Of a stretch of DNA of 64,000 bases, positions 17,079 through 27,400 are shown one piece after another. The notes under the pieces are model-generated. The model saw only the letters and a list, made by a program, of their open reading frames with translations, had not been told where the DNA came from and did not search any database. Positions within the stretch are counted from its first letter, which is position 1. The number at the start of each line of letters is the position of its first letter. This stretch comes from JBKBUF01 sp046290815 (GTDB lineage Bacteria; Bacteroidota; Bacteroidia; Cytophagales; Cytophagaceae). The stretch covers positions 124,001-188,000 of the forward strand of contig JBKBUF010000001.1 of the NCBI GenBank assembly GCA_046290815.1, in the 5' to 3' direction. Made by a program: the position numbers and the translations under genes.

Positions 17079-17652
17079 TTATTCGCTGCCCAAGATTTTC
17101 GACTTTACCCAACCATTTTTTCCTATACTTTTCTGTCGAATTTCTTATCGGACCTATACTGGTAGTAGCTACAGGTTTAATCCCGCAAAACTCCAATGTA
17201 GTTTTTTTAATAGCATTTGTACTTGGACTTTTATACACCAACCAATAATACCAAGCTGGTTGATCCATTGTGCATATAATCCTGCCGGTTCTTCCTTTTA
17301 ACAATTTGTCCCACCAAAGGGAGTTAGGTCTTTTTTGAAATGCAAATCCAGGAAGAAAAACTCTATCCAGAAATCCTTTTAACAATGCCGGTACCATACC
17401 CCACCATACCGGATAGACAATCACTATATGCTCTGACCACTTTATATCTTCCTGTGCTTTTACAAGACATGGCTCCAGTTCTGTCCTTTTTCTGTAACCA
17501 AACTGTAAATTGAGATTGAAGTCAAGTTCATATAAGTTGATAAGCCTTACTTCTGCCCCTGATTGTAAGGCACCTTTTTGGTATGCCTCGGCAATGGCAG
17601 AACAATAACTTTCCTTGTCAGGATGTCCCTGAATGATTAAGATCTTCTTCAT
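17074..17652 (-). CDS. NAD(P)H-dependent oxidoreductase (flavodoxin-fold quinone reductase)
   Basis: A 192-residue protein with the flavodoxin-like fold of the NQO1/KefF/modulator-of-drug-activity family: MKKILIIQGHPDKESYCSAI at the N-terminus (phosphate-binding loop), EHIVIVYPVWWGMVPALLKG at about residues 71-90, and a flavin-contacting GRTGRIICTMDQPAWYYW further on. Members bind FMN or FAD and reduce quinones or similar electrophiles. It sits 49 bases downstream of the Crp-type regulator on the same strand and is likely co-transcribed with it, so redox stress control is a reasonable inference. The C-terminal half diverges from enterobacterial members. Confidence 0.9.
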   Translation of the reverse strand: MKKILIIQGHPDKESYCSAIAEAYQKGALQSGAEVRLINLYELDFNLNLQFGYRKRTELEPCLVKAQEDIKWSEHIVIVYPVWWGMVPALLKGFLDRVFLPGFAFQKRPNSLWWDKLLKGRTGRIICTMDQPAWYYWLVYKSPSTNAIKKTTLEFCGIKPVATTSIGPIRNSTEKYRKKWLGKVENLGQRIK

Positions 17653-17701
17653 GTGATTTTTATGTTACACACAAAAATCAGCAATAAGTTTTAAAGTAAA
17701 A

Positions 17702-18280
17702 TTAACCTTTGTGAAGAAATTCGTTTCTTATCCTGCTAAGGGAGCCGGGTGCAATGCCAAGATAAGAGGCTATATCCTGTAAGGATATTTGAAGAAAAAA
17801 TTCTTTGGGAGTGTTTTCCATCATATGAAGGTATCTTTCACCTGCCGTCAGGGTTTGAAGCATACGGCTTCTTTCTGCAAGACAACAAAAGGCTTCTTCG
17901 GAGAGTATTCTTCCCAACCTTTCAATCTTCGGATGCTTGTCAAATAAAGCAGCGAGATCTTGATAACGGAAGTGATACAACTCACAATCTGTTATTGCAA
18001 TCACCGCTTCATCTGAAGGTTTGTTATTAATCAGACTATAAAATGATGTAATGAACATGCCATTCCAGGCAAAATGCGTATTTATCTCCTCTCCCTCCTG
18101 GTTTACCATAAATAATCGGACTATTCCCTTCTGCACATAATATACATCATTTACAGGCTTGTCCCTTGAAATAAGAATAGTATTCTTCTTTACCTGTTTA
18201 TAGGAAATCAACGAAGAGATTACCTGAACATCTTCATCATTAAGGAAGCTCAGGTAAATTGGATTAACAGGTAATGACAT
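17702..18280 (-). CDS. Crp/Fnr-family transcriptional regulator
   Basis: A 192-residue regulator. A cyclic-nucleotide-binding beta-roll covers about residues 15-125 (ILISRDKPVNDVYYVQKGIV, FAWNGMFITSFYSLINNKPS), followed by a dimer helix and a C-terminal HTH (LQISLQDIASYLGIAPGSLS, RIRNEF). The arginine/glutamate cAMP-binding signature of true Crp is not evident, as is usual for Bacteroidota members, whose ligands are mostly unknown. Only 9 bases separate it from the SH3b gene upstream and 49 from the reductase gene downstream, so the three probably form one operon. Confidence 0.92.
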   Translation of the reverse strand: MSLPVNPIYLSFLNDEDVQVISSLISYKQVKKNTILISRDKPVNDVYYVQKGIVRLFMVNQEGEEINTHFAWNGMFITSFYSLINNKPSDEAVIAITDCELYHFRYQDLAALFDKHPKIERLGRILSEEAFCCLAERSRMLQTLTAGERYLHMMENTPKEFFLQISLQDIASYLGIAPGSLSRIRNEFLHKG

Positions 18281-18289
18281 GATAAAATA

Positions 18290-19219
18290 TCACTTAAAAT
18301 TAAATCTGCCTCCTATACCTCCCATCGGCCAGAACTGAAAACTATCTGCCAGTTCGGTAAAGATGGTGACATCTGCAAAAACAGAAATATTAGATCTTGG
18401 AATAAAAAATTCCATTCCGAATACACCATCTACCCCGATATCAATGTCTGTATAGCTTTCAGAGCCTTCATACCAATATGGATTGCCCCAATATTTATAC
18501 CGGTAATGGTAGGTGTATGACTGGTATCTGAACTGACCTCCAAACCCTGCATACCAATATAGATTATCTACTCCTGCAAAGTTATTTTGAAATACATAAT
18601 GTAATTGAACGGCCAGAGGAAAACTGGCAGAATAATACCTGTATTCGAAACGCTCATAATGCGGGTGATTATAGTAGTAATGGTCATACCTTCTGTCAAA
18701 TCCTCTATGGTAATATCTATCCCCGTAAAACATGTATCCTCTTCCGATAGAAAATTCCAATGCTGACTTTTCAAGATATTTCTTTATGGTAAGTCCTGTA
18801 GGGTCTCCCAGCCTTAGCCCTATTCCCCAATTATAATCTACTGAAGAACCTGAGTTACGATTAGAAGATGAACTTCCTGAGGATCTGCTCCTGTTGTTTC
18901 CCTGATTGCGGGAAGAAGAATTTCGTTCATCTCGGTTTCGGTCGCTTCTGTCATTACCTTGATCCAGATATTCTGCATATACATACCCCGTTTTTCCATT
19001 ATATTCTACTTTATACCATTCGTTATTAGTTTTCTCCACCACCTTCAGTCGTTCTCCGTTTCCGATTTTCTCAACAACATTTGAATTGGTATTCGGACGA
19101 TCTCGCAGATTTACCCCTGTCGCAGATTTAACTTTATACTTTTTAGAACCTGATTGTGCAACAACTACAGTAGACAATACAATCAGTACAAAAAAACTCA
19201 GGTGTAGTTTTTTCAACAT
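18290..19219 (-). CDS. SH3b-domain protein with a C-terminal beta-barrel-like region
   Basis: A 309-residue exported protein. A signal peptide (about residues 1-21, ending VVAQ) is followed by a bacterial SH3 domain at about 27-88 (SATGVNLRDRPNTNSNVVEK, TNNEWYKVEYNGKTGYVYAE). A linker very rich in Ser, Asn and Arg (about 92-128) leads to a region of about 180 residues rich in Tyr and Gly with beta-strand alternation (YNWGIGLRLGDPTGLTIKKY, FPLAVQLHYVFQ, GMEFFIPRSNISVFADVTIF). SH3b domains usually bind peptidoglycan or peptide ligands; the C-terminal part may be an outer-membrane barrel, so the protein could tie the wall to the outer membrane. It heads the probable operon with the Crp-type regulator. 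Confidence 0.8.
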   Translation of the reverse strand: MLKKLHLSFFVLIVLSTVVVAQSGSKKYKVKSATGVNLRDRPNTNSNVVEKIGNGERLKVVEKTNNEWYKVEYNGKTGYVYAEYLDQGNDRSDRNRDERNSSSRNQGNNRSRSSGSSSSNRNSGSSVDYNWGIGLRLGDPTGLTIKKYLEKSALEFSIGRGYMFYGDRYYHRGFDRRYDHYYYNHPHYERFEYRYYSASFPLAVQLHYVFQNNFAGVDNLYWYAGFGGQFRYQSYTYHYRYKYWGNPYWYEGSESYTDIDIGVDGVFGMEFFIPRSNISVFADVTIFTELADSFQFWPMGGIGGRFNFK

Positions 19220-19360
19220 AAATTAGAAGATTTAACAAGATTTAAACTGATTGCAAATGGGTGTGCAATAATAAAAAAAATGAGCTAAATTCAGAAATGA
19301 TTTAAAAAATAAGAATTAAATCATAATTTACATTCTTTCAATATATAACCTTGGAACCCA

Positions 19361-21475
19361 ATGACTAAACAACTTTTGGTTTTTTCGATCATCTTACATT
19401 CGTTCACTTTTGTAATCGGACAGGAATTAAAATCCCCCAACAGTAATTTCGTTTTAAATTTTTCCTTATTGTCAGATGGTACTCCTACCTATAAATTAAC
19501 TTATAAGAACAAGGTGGTAATCAAGCCCAGTAACTTAGGGCTTGAATTAGCAGATGATAAAAAGTCTTTGCTTAATGATTTTGTTATAGCTGAATCAAAA
19601 ACTTCCTCGTTTGATGAAACCTGGACACCGGTATGGGGTGAAGTAAAAACGATACGTAACCATTACAATGAACTTGAGGTAACACTACATCAAAAGCAAA
19701 CTGAGCGATTGCTGGTCATCAGGTTCAGGTTGTTCAACGATGGTCTGGGATTCCGCTATGAATTTCCTTCACAAAAGAATCTGGTTTATTTTATCCTGAA
19801 AGAAGAGCGTACACAGTTTGCCATGGCAGGAAATCATACTGCCTTTTGGTTGCCGGGAGATTACGATACTCAGGAATATGATTATACAACCTCAAAATTG
19901 TCAGAAATCAGAGGATTAATGACAAAAGCAGTAACAGAAAACATTTCACAAAAATCTTTTTCACCTACAGGGGTGCAAACTTCCCTAATGATGAAATCAG
20001 ACGATGGCCTATATATAAATTTGCATGAAGCAGCATTAATCAACTACGGATGTATGCACCTGAATCTTGATGATAAAAATTTTATCTTCCAATCGTGGAT
20101 TACACCCAATGTCAATGGAGAAAAAGGTAATATGCAAGCACCATCCGTCACCCCGTGGAGAACCATCATTGTAAGTGATGACGCACGCGATATTCTTGCA
20201 TCCAAAATGACATATAACTTAAATGATCCTTGTAAAATTGATGATGTTTCCTGGATTAAACCTGTAAAATATATTGGTGTATGGTGGGAAATGATAACAG
20301 GAAAAAGCACCTGGAATTATACTGATGAATTATCATCTGTACAGTTAGGAATTACTGATTATACCAAAGTCAAACCTAATGGAAGGCATGGTGCGAATAA
20401 TGAAAAAGTCAAGAAGTATATTGACTTTGCCGCTGAGCATGGCTTCGATGGAGTATTGGTGGAAGGCTGGAATATAGGATGGGAAGACTGGTTTGGCAAC
20501 TCAAAGGATTATGTTTTCGACTTTGTTACACCTTACCCTGATTTTAATGTGAAGGAAATACGGGAATATGCAAAATCGAAAGGAATAAAAATGATCATGC
20601 ATCACGAATCTTCAGGCTCAGTACGAAACTACGAGCGGCATATGGACAAGGCTTATCAATTTATGAAGGACAATGGATATGATGCAGTGAAAAGCGGTTA
20701 TGTTGGATTTATTTTACCAAGAGGAGAAAATCATTTCAGTCAGTATACCAACAACCATTACCAGTATGCTATAGAGAAAGCTGCGGAATATAAAATTATG
20801 GTTAATGCACATGAGGCAGTAAGACCTACCGGTATTGCACGTACATATCCAAATCTTATAGGTAATGAATCAGCCAGGGGTACCGAATATCAGGCTTTCG
20901 GAGGCTCCAAACCTAATCATGTAACGATTCTTCCGTTTACCAGGCTACTTGGAGGACCGATGGATTATACTCCCGGCATATTTGAAATGAATATAAGCAA
21001 AATCAATCCTGAAAATAAATCACGGGTAAACAGTACATTGGCAAATCAACTGGCATTGTATGTTACAATGTACAGCCCGCTTCAAATGGCCGCAGATCTC
21101 CCGGAAAACTATAAAAGATTTCCTGATGCTTTTCAATTCATAAAAGATGTACCTGTTGATTGGGACGACAGCCGGTATTTAGAAGCAGAACCCGGAGCAT
21201 ATATTACAGTTGCCCGAAGGGGAAAAGAAACTAATAATTGGTTTGTTGGTAATGTCAATGGAGAAATCCCTCGTACCTCTACTTTCACACTAGATTTTTT
21301 AACACCGGGGAAATCTTATGAAGCTATCATTTATCAGGACGGGAAAGATGCAGATTACAAAAAAAATCCACAGTCTTACAGCATTAAAAAAGTGAAAGTT
21401 AACAGTAAAACCAGGCTTTCGATTTTAAGTGTTGCTGCAGGTGGTTTTGCAATAAGTATTTCTGAACTAAAATAA
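19361..21475 (+). CDS. GH97 glycoside hydrolase, SusB-type alpha-glucosidase
   Basis: A 704-residue protein with a signal peptide (about residues 1-20, ending VIGQ). The N-terminal beta-sandwich is followed by the catalytic barrel and a C-terminal sandwich, the GH97 layout. The catalytic and calcium-site glutamates are visible: E416 in IMHHES, E485 in NAHEAVRPTG, E503 in GNESARG and E509 in RGTEYQAF. Their spacing (69, 18 and 24) equals that of E439, E508, E526 and E532 in Bacteroides SusB as I remember it. That places it with the inverting alpha-glucosidases rather than the retaining alpha-galactosidases. It is probably periplasmic and lacks a sorting domain. No susC/susD pair lies beside it. 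Confidence 0.94.
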   Translation: MTKQLLVFSIILHSFTFVIGQELKSPNSNFVLNFSLLSDGTPTYKLTYKNKVVIKPSNLGLELADDKKSLLNDFVIAESKTSSFDETWTPVWGEVKTIRNHYNELEVTLHQKQTERLLVIRFRLFNDGLGFRYEFPSQKNLVYFILKEERTQFAMAGNHTAFWLPGDYDTQEYDYTTSKLSEIRGLMTKAVTENISQKSFSPTGVQTSLMMKSDDGLYINLHEAALINYGCMHLNLDDKNFIFQSWITPNVNGEKGNMQAPSVTPWRTIIVSDDARDILASKMTYNLNDPCKIDDVSWIKPVKYIGVWWEMITGKSTWNYTDELSSVQLGITDYTKVKPNGRHGANNEKVKKYIDFAAEHGFDGVLVEGWNIGWEDWFGNSKDYVFDFVTPYPDFNVKEIREYAKSKGIKMIMHHESSGSVRNYERHMDKAYQFMKDNGYDAVKSGYVGFILPRGENHFSQYTNNHYQYAIEKAAEYKIMVNAHEAVRPTGIARTYPNLIGNESARGTEYQAFGGSKPNHVTILPFTRLLGGPMDYTPGIFEMNISKINPENKSRVNSTLANQLALYVTMYSPLQMAADLPENYKRFPDAFQFIKDVPVDWDDSRYLEAEPGAYITVARRGKETNNWFVGNVNGEIPRTSTFTLDFLTPGKSYEAIIYQDGKDADYKKNPQSYSIKKVKVNSKTRLSILSVAAGGFAISISELK

Positions 21476-21490
21476 TACCATTATAAAACA

Positions 21491-21517
21491 AAAAGCCACC
21501 TTTTTCAGGTGGCTTTT
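21491..21517. terminator. Rho-independent terminator after the GH97 gene
   Basis: A perfect 11-bp stem AAAAGCCACCT / AGGTGGCTTTT encloses a 5-base loop, 16 bases after the GH97 stop codon, ending in TTTT. The A-run on the left makes it usable for the convergent cold-shock gene as well. Confidence 0.9.
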
Positions 21518-21558
21518 GCAGATTAAATGATTTCAAATATATTAAATATTCAGATATC

Positions 21559-21753
21559 TTAATTTAATACTTCAACTCTAACGGCATTCATACCTTTTTT
21601 ACCTCTTTCTACTTCAAATTTAACTTTATCGTTTTCACGAATTTCGTCAATAAGACCTGTAGTGTGTACAAAGATATCTTCGCCTGAATTGTCTGGCTTA
21701 ATAAACCCAAATCCTTTTGAGTTATTAAAAAATTTAACTGTTCCTGTTTGCAT
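21559..21753 (-). CDS. Cold-shock domain protein (CspA family)
   Basis: A 64-residue single cold-shock domain. RNP1 is KGFGFIKP (residues 13-20) and RNP2 is DIFVHTTGL (about 26-34), preceded by the usual GTVKFFNNS. It binds single-stranded RNA or DNA as an RNA chaperone; in related bacteria such genes are induced by cold or are constitutive. Length is normal. It lies 65 bases downstream of a small uncharacterised gene on the same strand and may be expressed from its own promoter in that gap. Confidence 0.96.
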   Translation of the reverse strand: MQTGTVKFFNNSKGFGFIKPDNSGEDIFVHTTGLIDEIRENDKVKFEVERGKKGMNAVRVEVLN

Positions 21754-21818
21754 TATTTATTAATTGTAATTGTATTCTAAACTTAAATTCAAAAGGATTG
21801 GTTCGCTTAAAACCGGAA

Positions 21819-22052
21819 TTAACCAACTTGAGTGTTCAATTCCTTCATCTTGTCTTCTTTATCCTTAAGTAGGTAATTTTTTCTTACCGCCTTCAATGAT
21901 TCAATGATTTCAGTTTGCTCAGGAGAAGTTTGTTTTCCTTTACCTGAATTTTCTTTTAGAAATCTTTGAACTGCGATCTGTTTTTCTTTACGTGATAAAG
22001 ACCTGTTGTTTACCACTTTTTCAAGGACGTTGTCAAAAGTTATTACGTGCAT
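21819..22052 (-). CDS. Small hypothetical charged protein
   Basis: A 77-residue protein beginning MHVITFDNVLEKVVNNRSLS, with a high content of Lys, Glu and Gln and predicted helices (SRKEKQIAVQRFLKEN, QTEIIESLKAVRKNYLLKDK). No signal peptide, cysteine cluster or known motif. It sits directly upstream of the cold-shock gene on the same strand. The gene-like composition and the tidy placement make it credible, but I do not recognise it and cannot exclude a chance frame. Confidence 0.5.
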   Translation of the reverse strand: MHVITFDNVLEKVVNNRSLSRKEKQIAVQRFLKENSGKGKQTSPEQTEIIESLKAVRKNYLLKDKEDKMKELNTQVG

Positions 22053-22323
22053 ATATATTATTTTAAGATGATTTTATCCGACGACCATTACCCTTGCAGA
22101 AAGGATAACATAGTTAATGCCGATAAGTTCAGCTTTTCAATTAAAGGCGTACAACAAAATCTGAAATATTGGAAAAAGAGCAGAAAATGTGTAAAGGCAA
22201 TAATTATTTCCCTTGCAAGGTACCAAAAAACTGTTTATAAACCTAACTTCCTTCTGATTTTTGTTTTAAATGAAAGCTGAAAACTTCCCTTTTTGCCTGA
22301 AAATCCTTAACTTCCGTAGCTCT

Positions 22324-24213
22324 ATGAAGAAAATTTTGGTTTTAGGGATATGCCTTATTTTAAGCTTAATCGCTACTTCTGAAAGACTGGTACATCTTAA
22401 TAATCATACAATTGACTTACCTTTACAGGGAGATTACCTGGAAATATTCGAAGATACTACTAATGAGCTTTCCATCGCACAAATTGCTCATCCAGCCTTT
22501 AATGGGTTTAAAAGGAATAAGAATACTTATGCCTATAATAAAAACCCTCGGTCAGCATATTGGATAAAATTCAAAGTCAGTAATTACTCTTCCGGGGACA
22601 AAGTATATTTTTTTGAAACCTACTCCCCTCATACAGACTTGATTCAAATATATGTTCCTGATGGTATAGGCGGCTATATAATGAAACAGGGAGGAGAAAA
22701 TTTCAAATTTCATGAGAGAGAATATGTCAATAAAAATCTGATCTTCACATTGCCTGTTCCGGATTCAAACAATATTTACACATATTATATACGAGTTGTA
22801 TCTAAATCCTACAGCAGCTTCAATTTCAGAATTAAATCTGCCAACTATTTTATCTACTACATTACTAATGAATATTATATACTCGGTTTGTACTATGGCA
22901 TCCTGCTAATTATGGCAGTTTATAATTTATTGATGTTTTTTTCCATCAGGGAAAAAGTTTACATATTCTATGTAATATACGTTGCTGCTGCTGCTATCAT
23001 TACCATGACTGATGACGGGCTTGGATTTCAATATCTATGGGCTGGATATCCTCAATATATACGGCTTATAGGATACCATTATGCTCCATTGGTTTATCTT
23101 CTTGCTTTTTCAACATATGCGTTGTCTTTTATGCAAATGTGGAATAAGTTCAGAAAGCAGGCAAAAATCTTACTGGCTGTTACCGGATCTTACATTTTCT
23201 ATTATGGATTGATGGTTTCTTTTTCCGCACCGGTATATCCTATTTTATATACAATACCTTTTATAACGACATATTTTATTTGCTGGCAAATTTATCTGAA
23301 AGGCTATAAACCCGCCCGCTTATTTCTATTTGCCTTTTCCCTGATACTGTTAAGCATTATCGTACTTCAACTTAGAGCAGAACATATTATTCAGGGAAAT
23401 ATTTTTACCGTATATATCCTTTATTTAGGACATCTTACAGATGTTGTCATTTTCTCCTATGCGCTAGCTGATCGTGTCAAAATATTCAAAAAGGAAAAAG
23501 AAGACGCTCAGAAAAAATCAATAGAAGAGTTGAAAAGAAATAATACACTCAAGGACGTACTTATTAAACAGCTAAAGGAAAAAGAAATTCTCAAAGACAA
23601 AGTAAATAAAGAGCTGGAACAAAAGGTGACTCTGAGAACGATAGAGCTTAATGAAAAAAACAAAGAATTGGAAATTGCAAACATCCAGCTAAAAGCTCTT
23701 AATCAAAAGGTAAATGAAATGAATGTGAAACTGGACCTGGACAACTGGCATCTTAAAAAAGACTTAAGGGAAGGTATTAAAGCCCGGGTTGCAGATGCAG
23801 AAGTACCATATGAACAGTTCCTGGCGGTTTTTCCTGACGAAAGCACCTGCTATAGGTATCTGGAAGAGTTGAAGTGGAAAAATGAGTACAAATGTAGAAA
23901 ATGCAGGTACGGCAACTTTTCCAATAGCTCCAATGCTTTTACCAGGAAATGCAGCCGCTGCGGGTATGTGGAGTCTGCAACAGCTTACACAATTTTTCAT
24001 GGAATAAAATTTCCCATCAATAAAGCTTTCTACATAACTTACCTTGTTCACAGGAAAGGCAATATGATTTCCTCAGAAGAAATAGCACAGCTGCTGAATA
24101 TCGGAAAAAACACCTCATCAAAGTTTAAGAAAAAAGTGCAGGAAGAAATAGAAGAATACAAAAAGAAGTACAAAAATAAAGTTCTGGATTCCTGGGAAGA
24201 AATAATCATCTGA
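22324..24213 (+). CDS. 7TM (7TMR-DISM) receptor fused to a transposase-type zinc-ribbon/HTH module
   Basis: Read from ATG 22324, which gives the signal peptide MKKILVLGICLILSLIATSE; an upstream ATG at 22270 would add 18 residues and spoil it. The product is 629 residues. An extracytoplasmic 7TMR-DISMED2-like sensor (about residues 30-170, with RSAYWIKFKVSNYSSGDKVY and YSPHTDLIQIYVP) is followed by seven membrane segments (about 178-385), a coiled coil (about 388-480) and a C-terminal module (about 490-629). That module has YEQFLAVFPDESTCYRYLEE, two CxxC pairs (YKCRKC and KCSRCGY), then a helical segment KGNMISSEEIAQLLNIGKNT. This order is the N-terminal zinc-ribbon/HTH of IS1595-type transposases, without the DDE core. 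I infer a membrane receptor that binds DNA directly. The domain reading is firm; the function is inference. Confidence 0.85.
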   Translation: MKKILVLGICLILSLIATSERLVHLNNHTIDLPLQGDYLEIFEDTTNELSIAQIAHPAFNGFKRNKNTYAYNKNPRSAYWIKFKVSNYSSGDKVYFFETYSPHTDLIQIYVPDGIGGYIMKQGGENFKFHEREYVNKNLIFTLPVPDSNNIYTYYIRVVSKSYSSFNFRIKSANYFIYYITNEYYILGLYYGILLIMAVYNLLMFFSIREKVYIFYVIYVAAAAIITMTDDGLGFQYLWAGYPQYIRLIGYHYAPLVYLLAFSTYALSFMQMWNKFRKQAKILLAVTGSYIFYYGLMVSFSAPVYPILYTIPFITTYFICWQIYLKGYKPARLFLFAFSLILLSIIVLQLRAEHIIQGNIFTVYILYLGHLTDVVIFSYALADRVKIFKKEKEDAQKKSIEELKRNNTLKDVLIKQLKEKEILKDKVNKELEQKVTLRTIELNEKNKELEIANIQLKALNQKVNEMNVKLDLDNWHLKKDLREGIKARVADAEVPYEQFLAVFPDESTCYRYLEELKWKNEYKCRKCRYGNFSNSSNAFTRKCSRCGYVESATAYTIFHGIKFPINKAFYITYLVHRKGNMISSEEIAQLLNIGKNTSSKFKKKVQEEIEEYKKKYKNKVLDSWEEIII

Positions 24214-24480
24214 TCCAGCGCCGTTATCCAAACAGCACCCTTTCCACACCTACTTTTGACAATTTTTTCAAACCTGTCATTATTCAGGTTCTATTAATAT
24301 TTACCTGCAGGATATTTACCTGATTAATAAACCATTAACATGGCATTGTAGTACTTGACTACCAATAATTATTACGCCCGAATACTGAAATTTTATATGA
24401 TTATTTATGTAAAAAATTGGCATTCTCCTACCCAATTGGTTCATTCCTCTCAGAACACATAATAAATAAAGACCCGGTTT

Positions 24481-27400
24481 ATGCTAAAACATTTACTTAC
24501 TATTTTTCTGCTATTCGGCCTTGGCAGGTCGGTAGTTATAAGTCAGGGCTACGGAGGTTATTGGAATAATATTACCTGGCCGATCCTTGACTGCCCTCAA
24601 CATCCCCAATATGATTTTTGGGAAAGAAATTGCTTGATAAGAACAGCCGAACCTTTTGGCGAAATAAGACTGCCACAAGGCGGGGTTGATGGACTGAACC
24701 ACGAAACACCTATGTGGATCTCCATACCTGTGAACCGCCCTACATGGGCTATAGCTATAGCTCACTCCTGGAATTTGCATCGGAATATGATTGGCCAGGT
24801 GAATTATCCCAGAATCGGATATTATATGGCCATCACAGGGCATGAAACAGGTATGGCTTGTGATTGCAATGCACAGTTTTCTCCCGGCCATACGCCCTGG
24901 ACTACTACAGGACTGGGGATGGGAAACTGGCCGAGCAAATGCGGATCAGGTGCCAGAGATGAAGATGGCTGTTTTCAAATGGAAAACTACAACGCCTGGG
25001 GTGAACTGAATCAGATAATGCCCCACAGGTTTGCATGCGATAGATTTGAAAGAGTTGTTTCAGGAGCAGGCTTCGAAAATCAGGCTTTAGCCATGACATA
25101 CAGAAATTTTACTTACAGCTTATTAATGGAGTACTCATGGAACATGAATCCCTGGGAAATATTTAATGACCCAAACACAGACCCATATGCCTATGAAAAA
25201 TTTTTAGCTGCAAGCTGGAATGGCAGCATTTCAGGAACCTACGCTACAATGACCCAAAACGCTCCAAGAAACAACCCAATTAACTTCTTCAACAACAGGA
25301 ATGGAATCCGCAATAACAAGAACTGGGACCTCGACGGGACAGTTGCTTATTACCCTGAAGTGATTGCATGGTCACTTGCTGCAATTGAAGGTAACACATC
25401 ATACGAAGGGTATCAATATGATGCCGGTGATTATTGGGGCGCCATGATATCTACCGGCACAGGAGCAGCTGGTGAAAAAAGGCCTGATGGTAGTTTCATT
25501 CCCGCCGGAGATCCGATTCCTGTTAACACTGCCAATTCCAAATTTCCGGGCTATCAGAATCATGTTCAGCTTGGATATTATAATGGTAATATTTACTGGT
25601 CAGATGTAGAAACCTATCTGAACCGAATTACCATTTTTTACGATGAGTTCGCTGCTGCTGCAAAACTTGATCCTATTAAAGCAAGAGTACAGAAAGTATT
25701 TATATCTGTATCCGGAGGTATTGGCAATCCTATTCCTTTCAAACAACTGGGGCCGGTAATAGATGAAATCATTTTATCATTCCCTAAAGAGAATTCACTT
25801 GTTGCAGCTTTGCAAACAGACGGTCTTCCACATGGGCCCAATGGTAACGAACCTTCCACATGCTCGGGAAAATACTCTCCTGCTTCACATATTGTACCGA
25901 AAAATTTAAACGAAGATACTGTTTGCATAGGGCAGACTCTGATTCTCGCAGGCAGAGTTGTGGGTGGTGAAGAACCCAATATGCATTTTACCTGGTATCG
26001 AAACGGCATTCAAATGCATACGGGAATTAATGACAGTCTGCATACTTTTGCTGCCACTACTCCAGGAATTTATGAATTTGAGCTGATAGTATGCAATGCT
26101 GCCGGTGGATGCTCCCCTGCATGTATTTACAGAGTAACTGTGAAAAATTGTACAACATGTTCGATAACCGCAAGTACAACTCATGTAAATACTCCATGCA
26201 AAAATTCAGAGGGCGGAAGATTAACTGTTAATATTAGTGGTTCCACTAATTATACGCTTACATATTCCGGTCCTAATAGCGGATCAATTAACGGCACAAC
26301 ACCAGTGCAGGTAATTAACAATTTAAAAGATGGTGTTTACAATATCACTGTAAAAGACAACACTCAATCCAACTGTTTTTTTACAACTTCCCATACCATT
26401 GGATATGATTTTAACCTTACCGATGTACTTGAGGCAGCTATCACAAGACGCGCGCAATGTGAAGTTGATCTCAAAGCAAATATTGTTAGAGAAAATTGCC
26501 AGTGTGATTATACTGTACATGCAGTAAGCAATATTCCGAATAGGTGGGAGCGCTACATTACTATGAAGATCACACCGACCAATGGCATGTTCGAAATATT
26601 CAGGGGAAATGTTTTCTCACTAAACAGCTACATGTCAAGAAAATTTCAATTGTGCAGCGGCGATTCCATTAAGGGAGAACTACATATTATTCCTGCTTCC
26701 GGCTCTTGTGATCCCAGAAGAACTGATGCTGTAAATCGCCAACTTGAAACTTATACTGTATGGGTAACCAATTCAAGCGGAGTTGAAGTATTCAGAAGAG
26801 AGTTCCCTGCCGGTACTGCCACACAGGGAAATGATTATCTTATGTTCAACATTCCTGTTGTTTGCCCTTATACTTCTGCTTACACTTATTCCTATTTATG
26901 GACTCCTTCAGGAAAAACTAGTTCAGCTATTACAGAACATGGATCAGGAAATGTATTATATACGATCACAGCAACCAATCAACAGCATCCGCAATGTCAG
27001 TTAAAAGATACTATAATGGTAAACTTCGGATCATGCGATCCTCTTCCTGTTCACTTTTTGTATATCAATGCCTATAAAACCGAATTCGGCGCCATTGTAA
27101 ACTGGAAAATGATAGAAGACAGCGATCGCAGCGACTATATAATAGAGCGTTCATTAGATCCTTCTTTGGGTTTTACAGCTATTGGTTCGATGGCTATCGG
27201 GAGAGGTAATTACAATTTTTATGATTATGAATTTCCGGATGCCAGAGTAGTTTACTACAGAGTTATTAAACGCAACGAAGAAGGCAACCTAATATATAGC
27301 TCAATAGTAAGTGTAAATACCCACAATGTTTCTTTTAATCTATATCCAAATCCTTTTATAAATACCTTCACATTAAGTAGCAATATCAACGAAAATTATT

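Noticed and set aside
22047..22280. Open frame of 77 codons upstream of the 7TM receptor
   Set aside because: It overlaps the start of the small gene on the other strand and the receptor leader, and its product resembles nothing; more likely the regulatory region of the two divergent genes.
23793..24213. Insertion sequence (IS1595 type) inserted in the receptor gene
   Set aside because: Only the zinc-ribbon/HTH part is present, in frame with the coiled coil, with no DDE core and no terminal inverted repeats seen.
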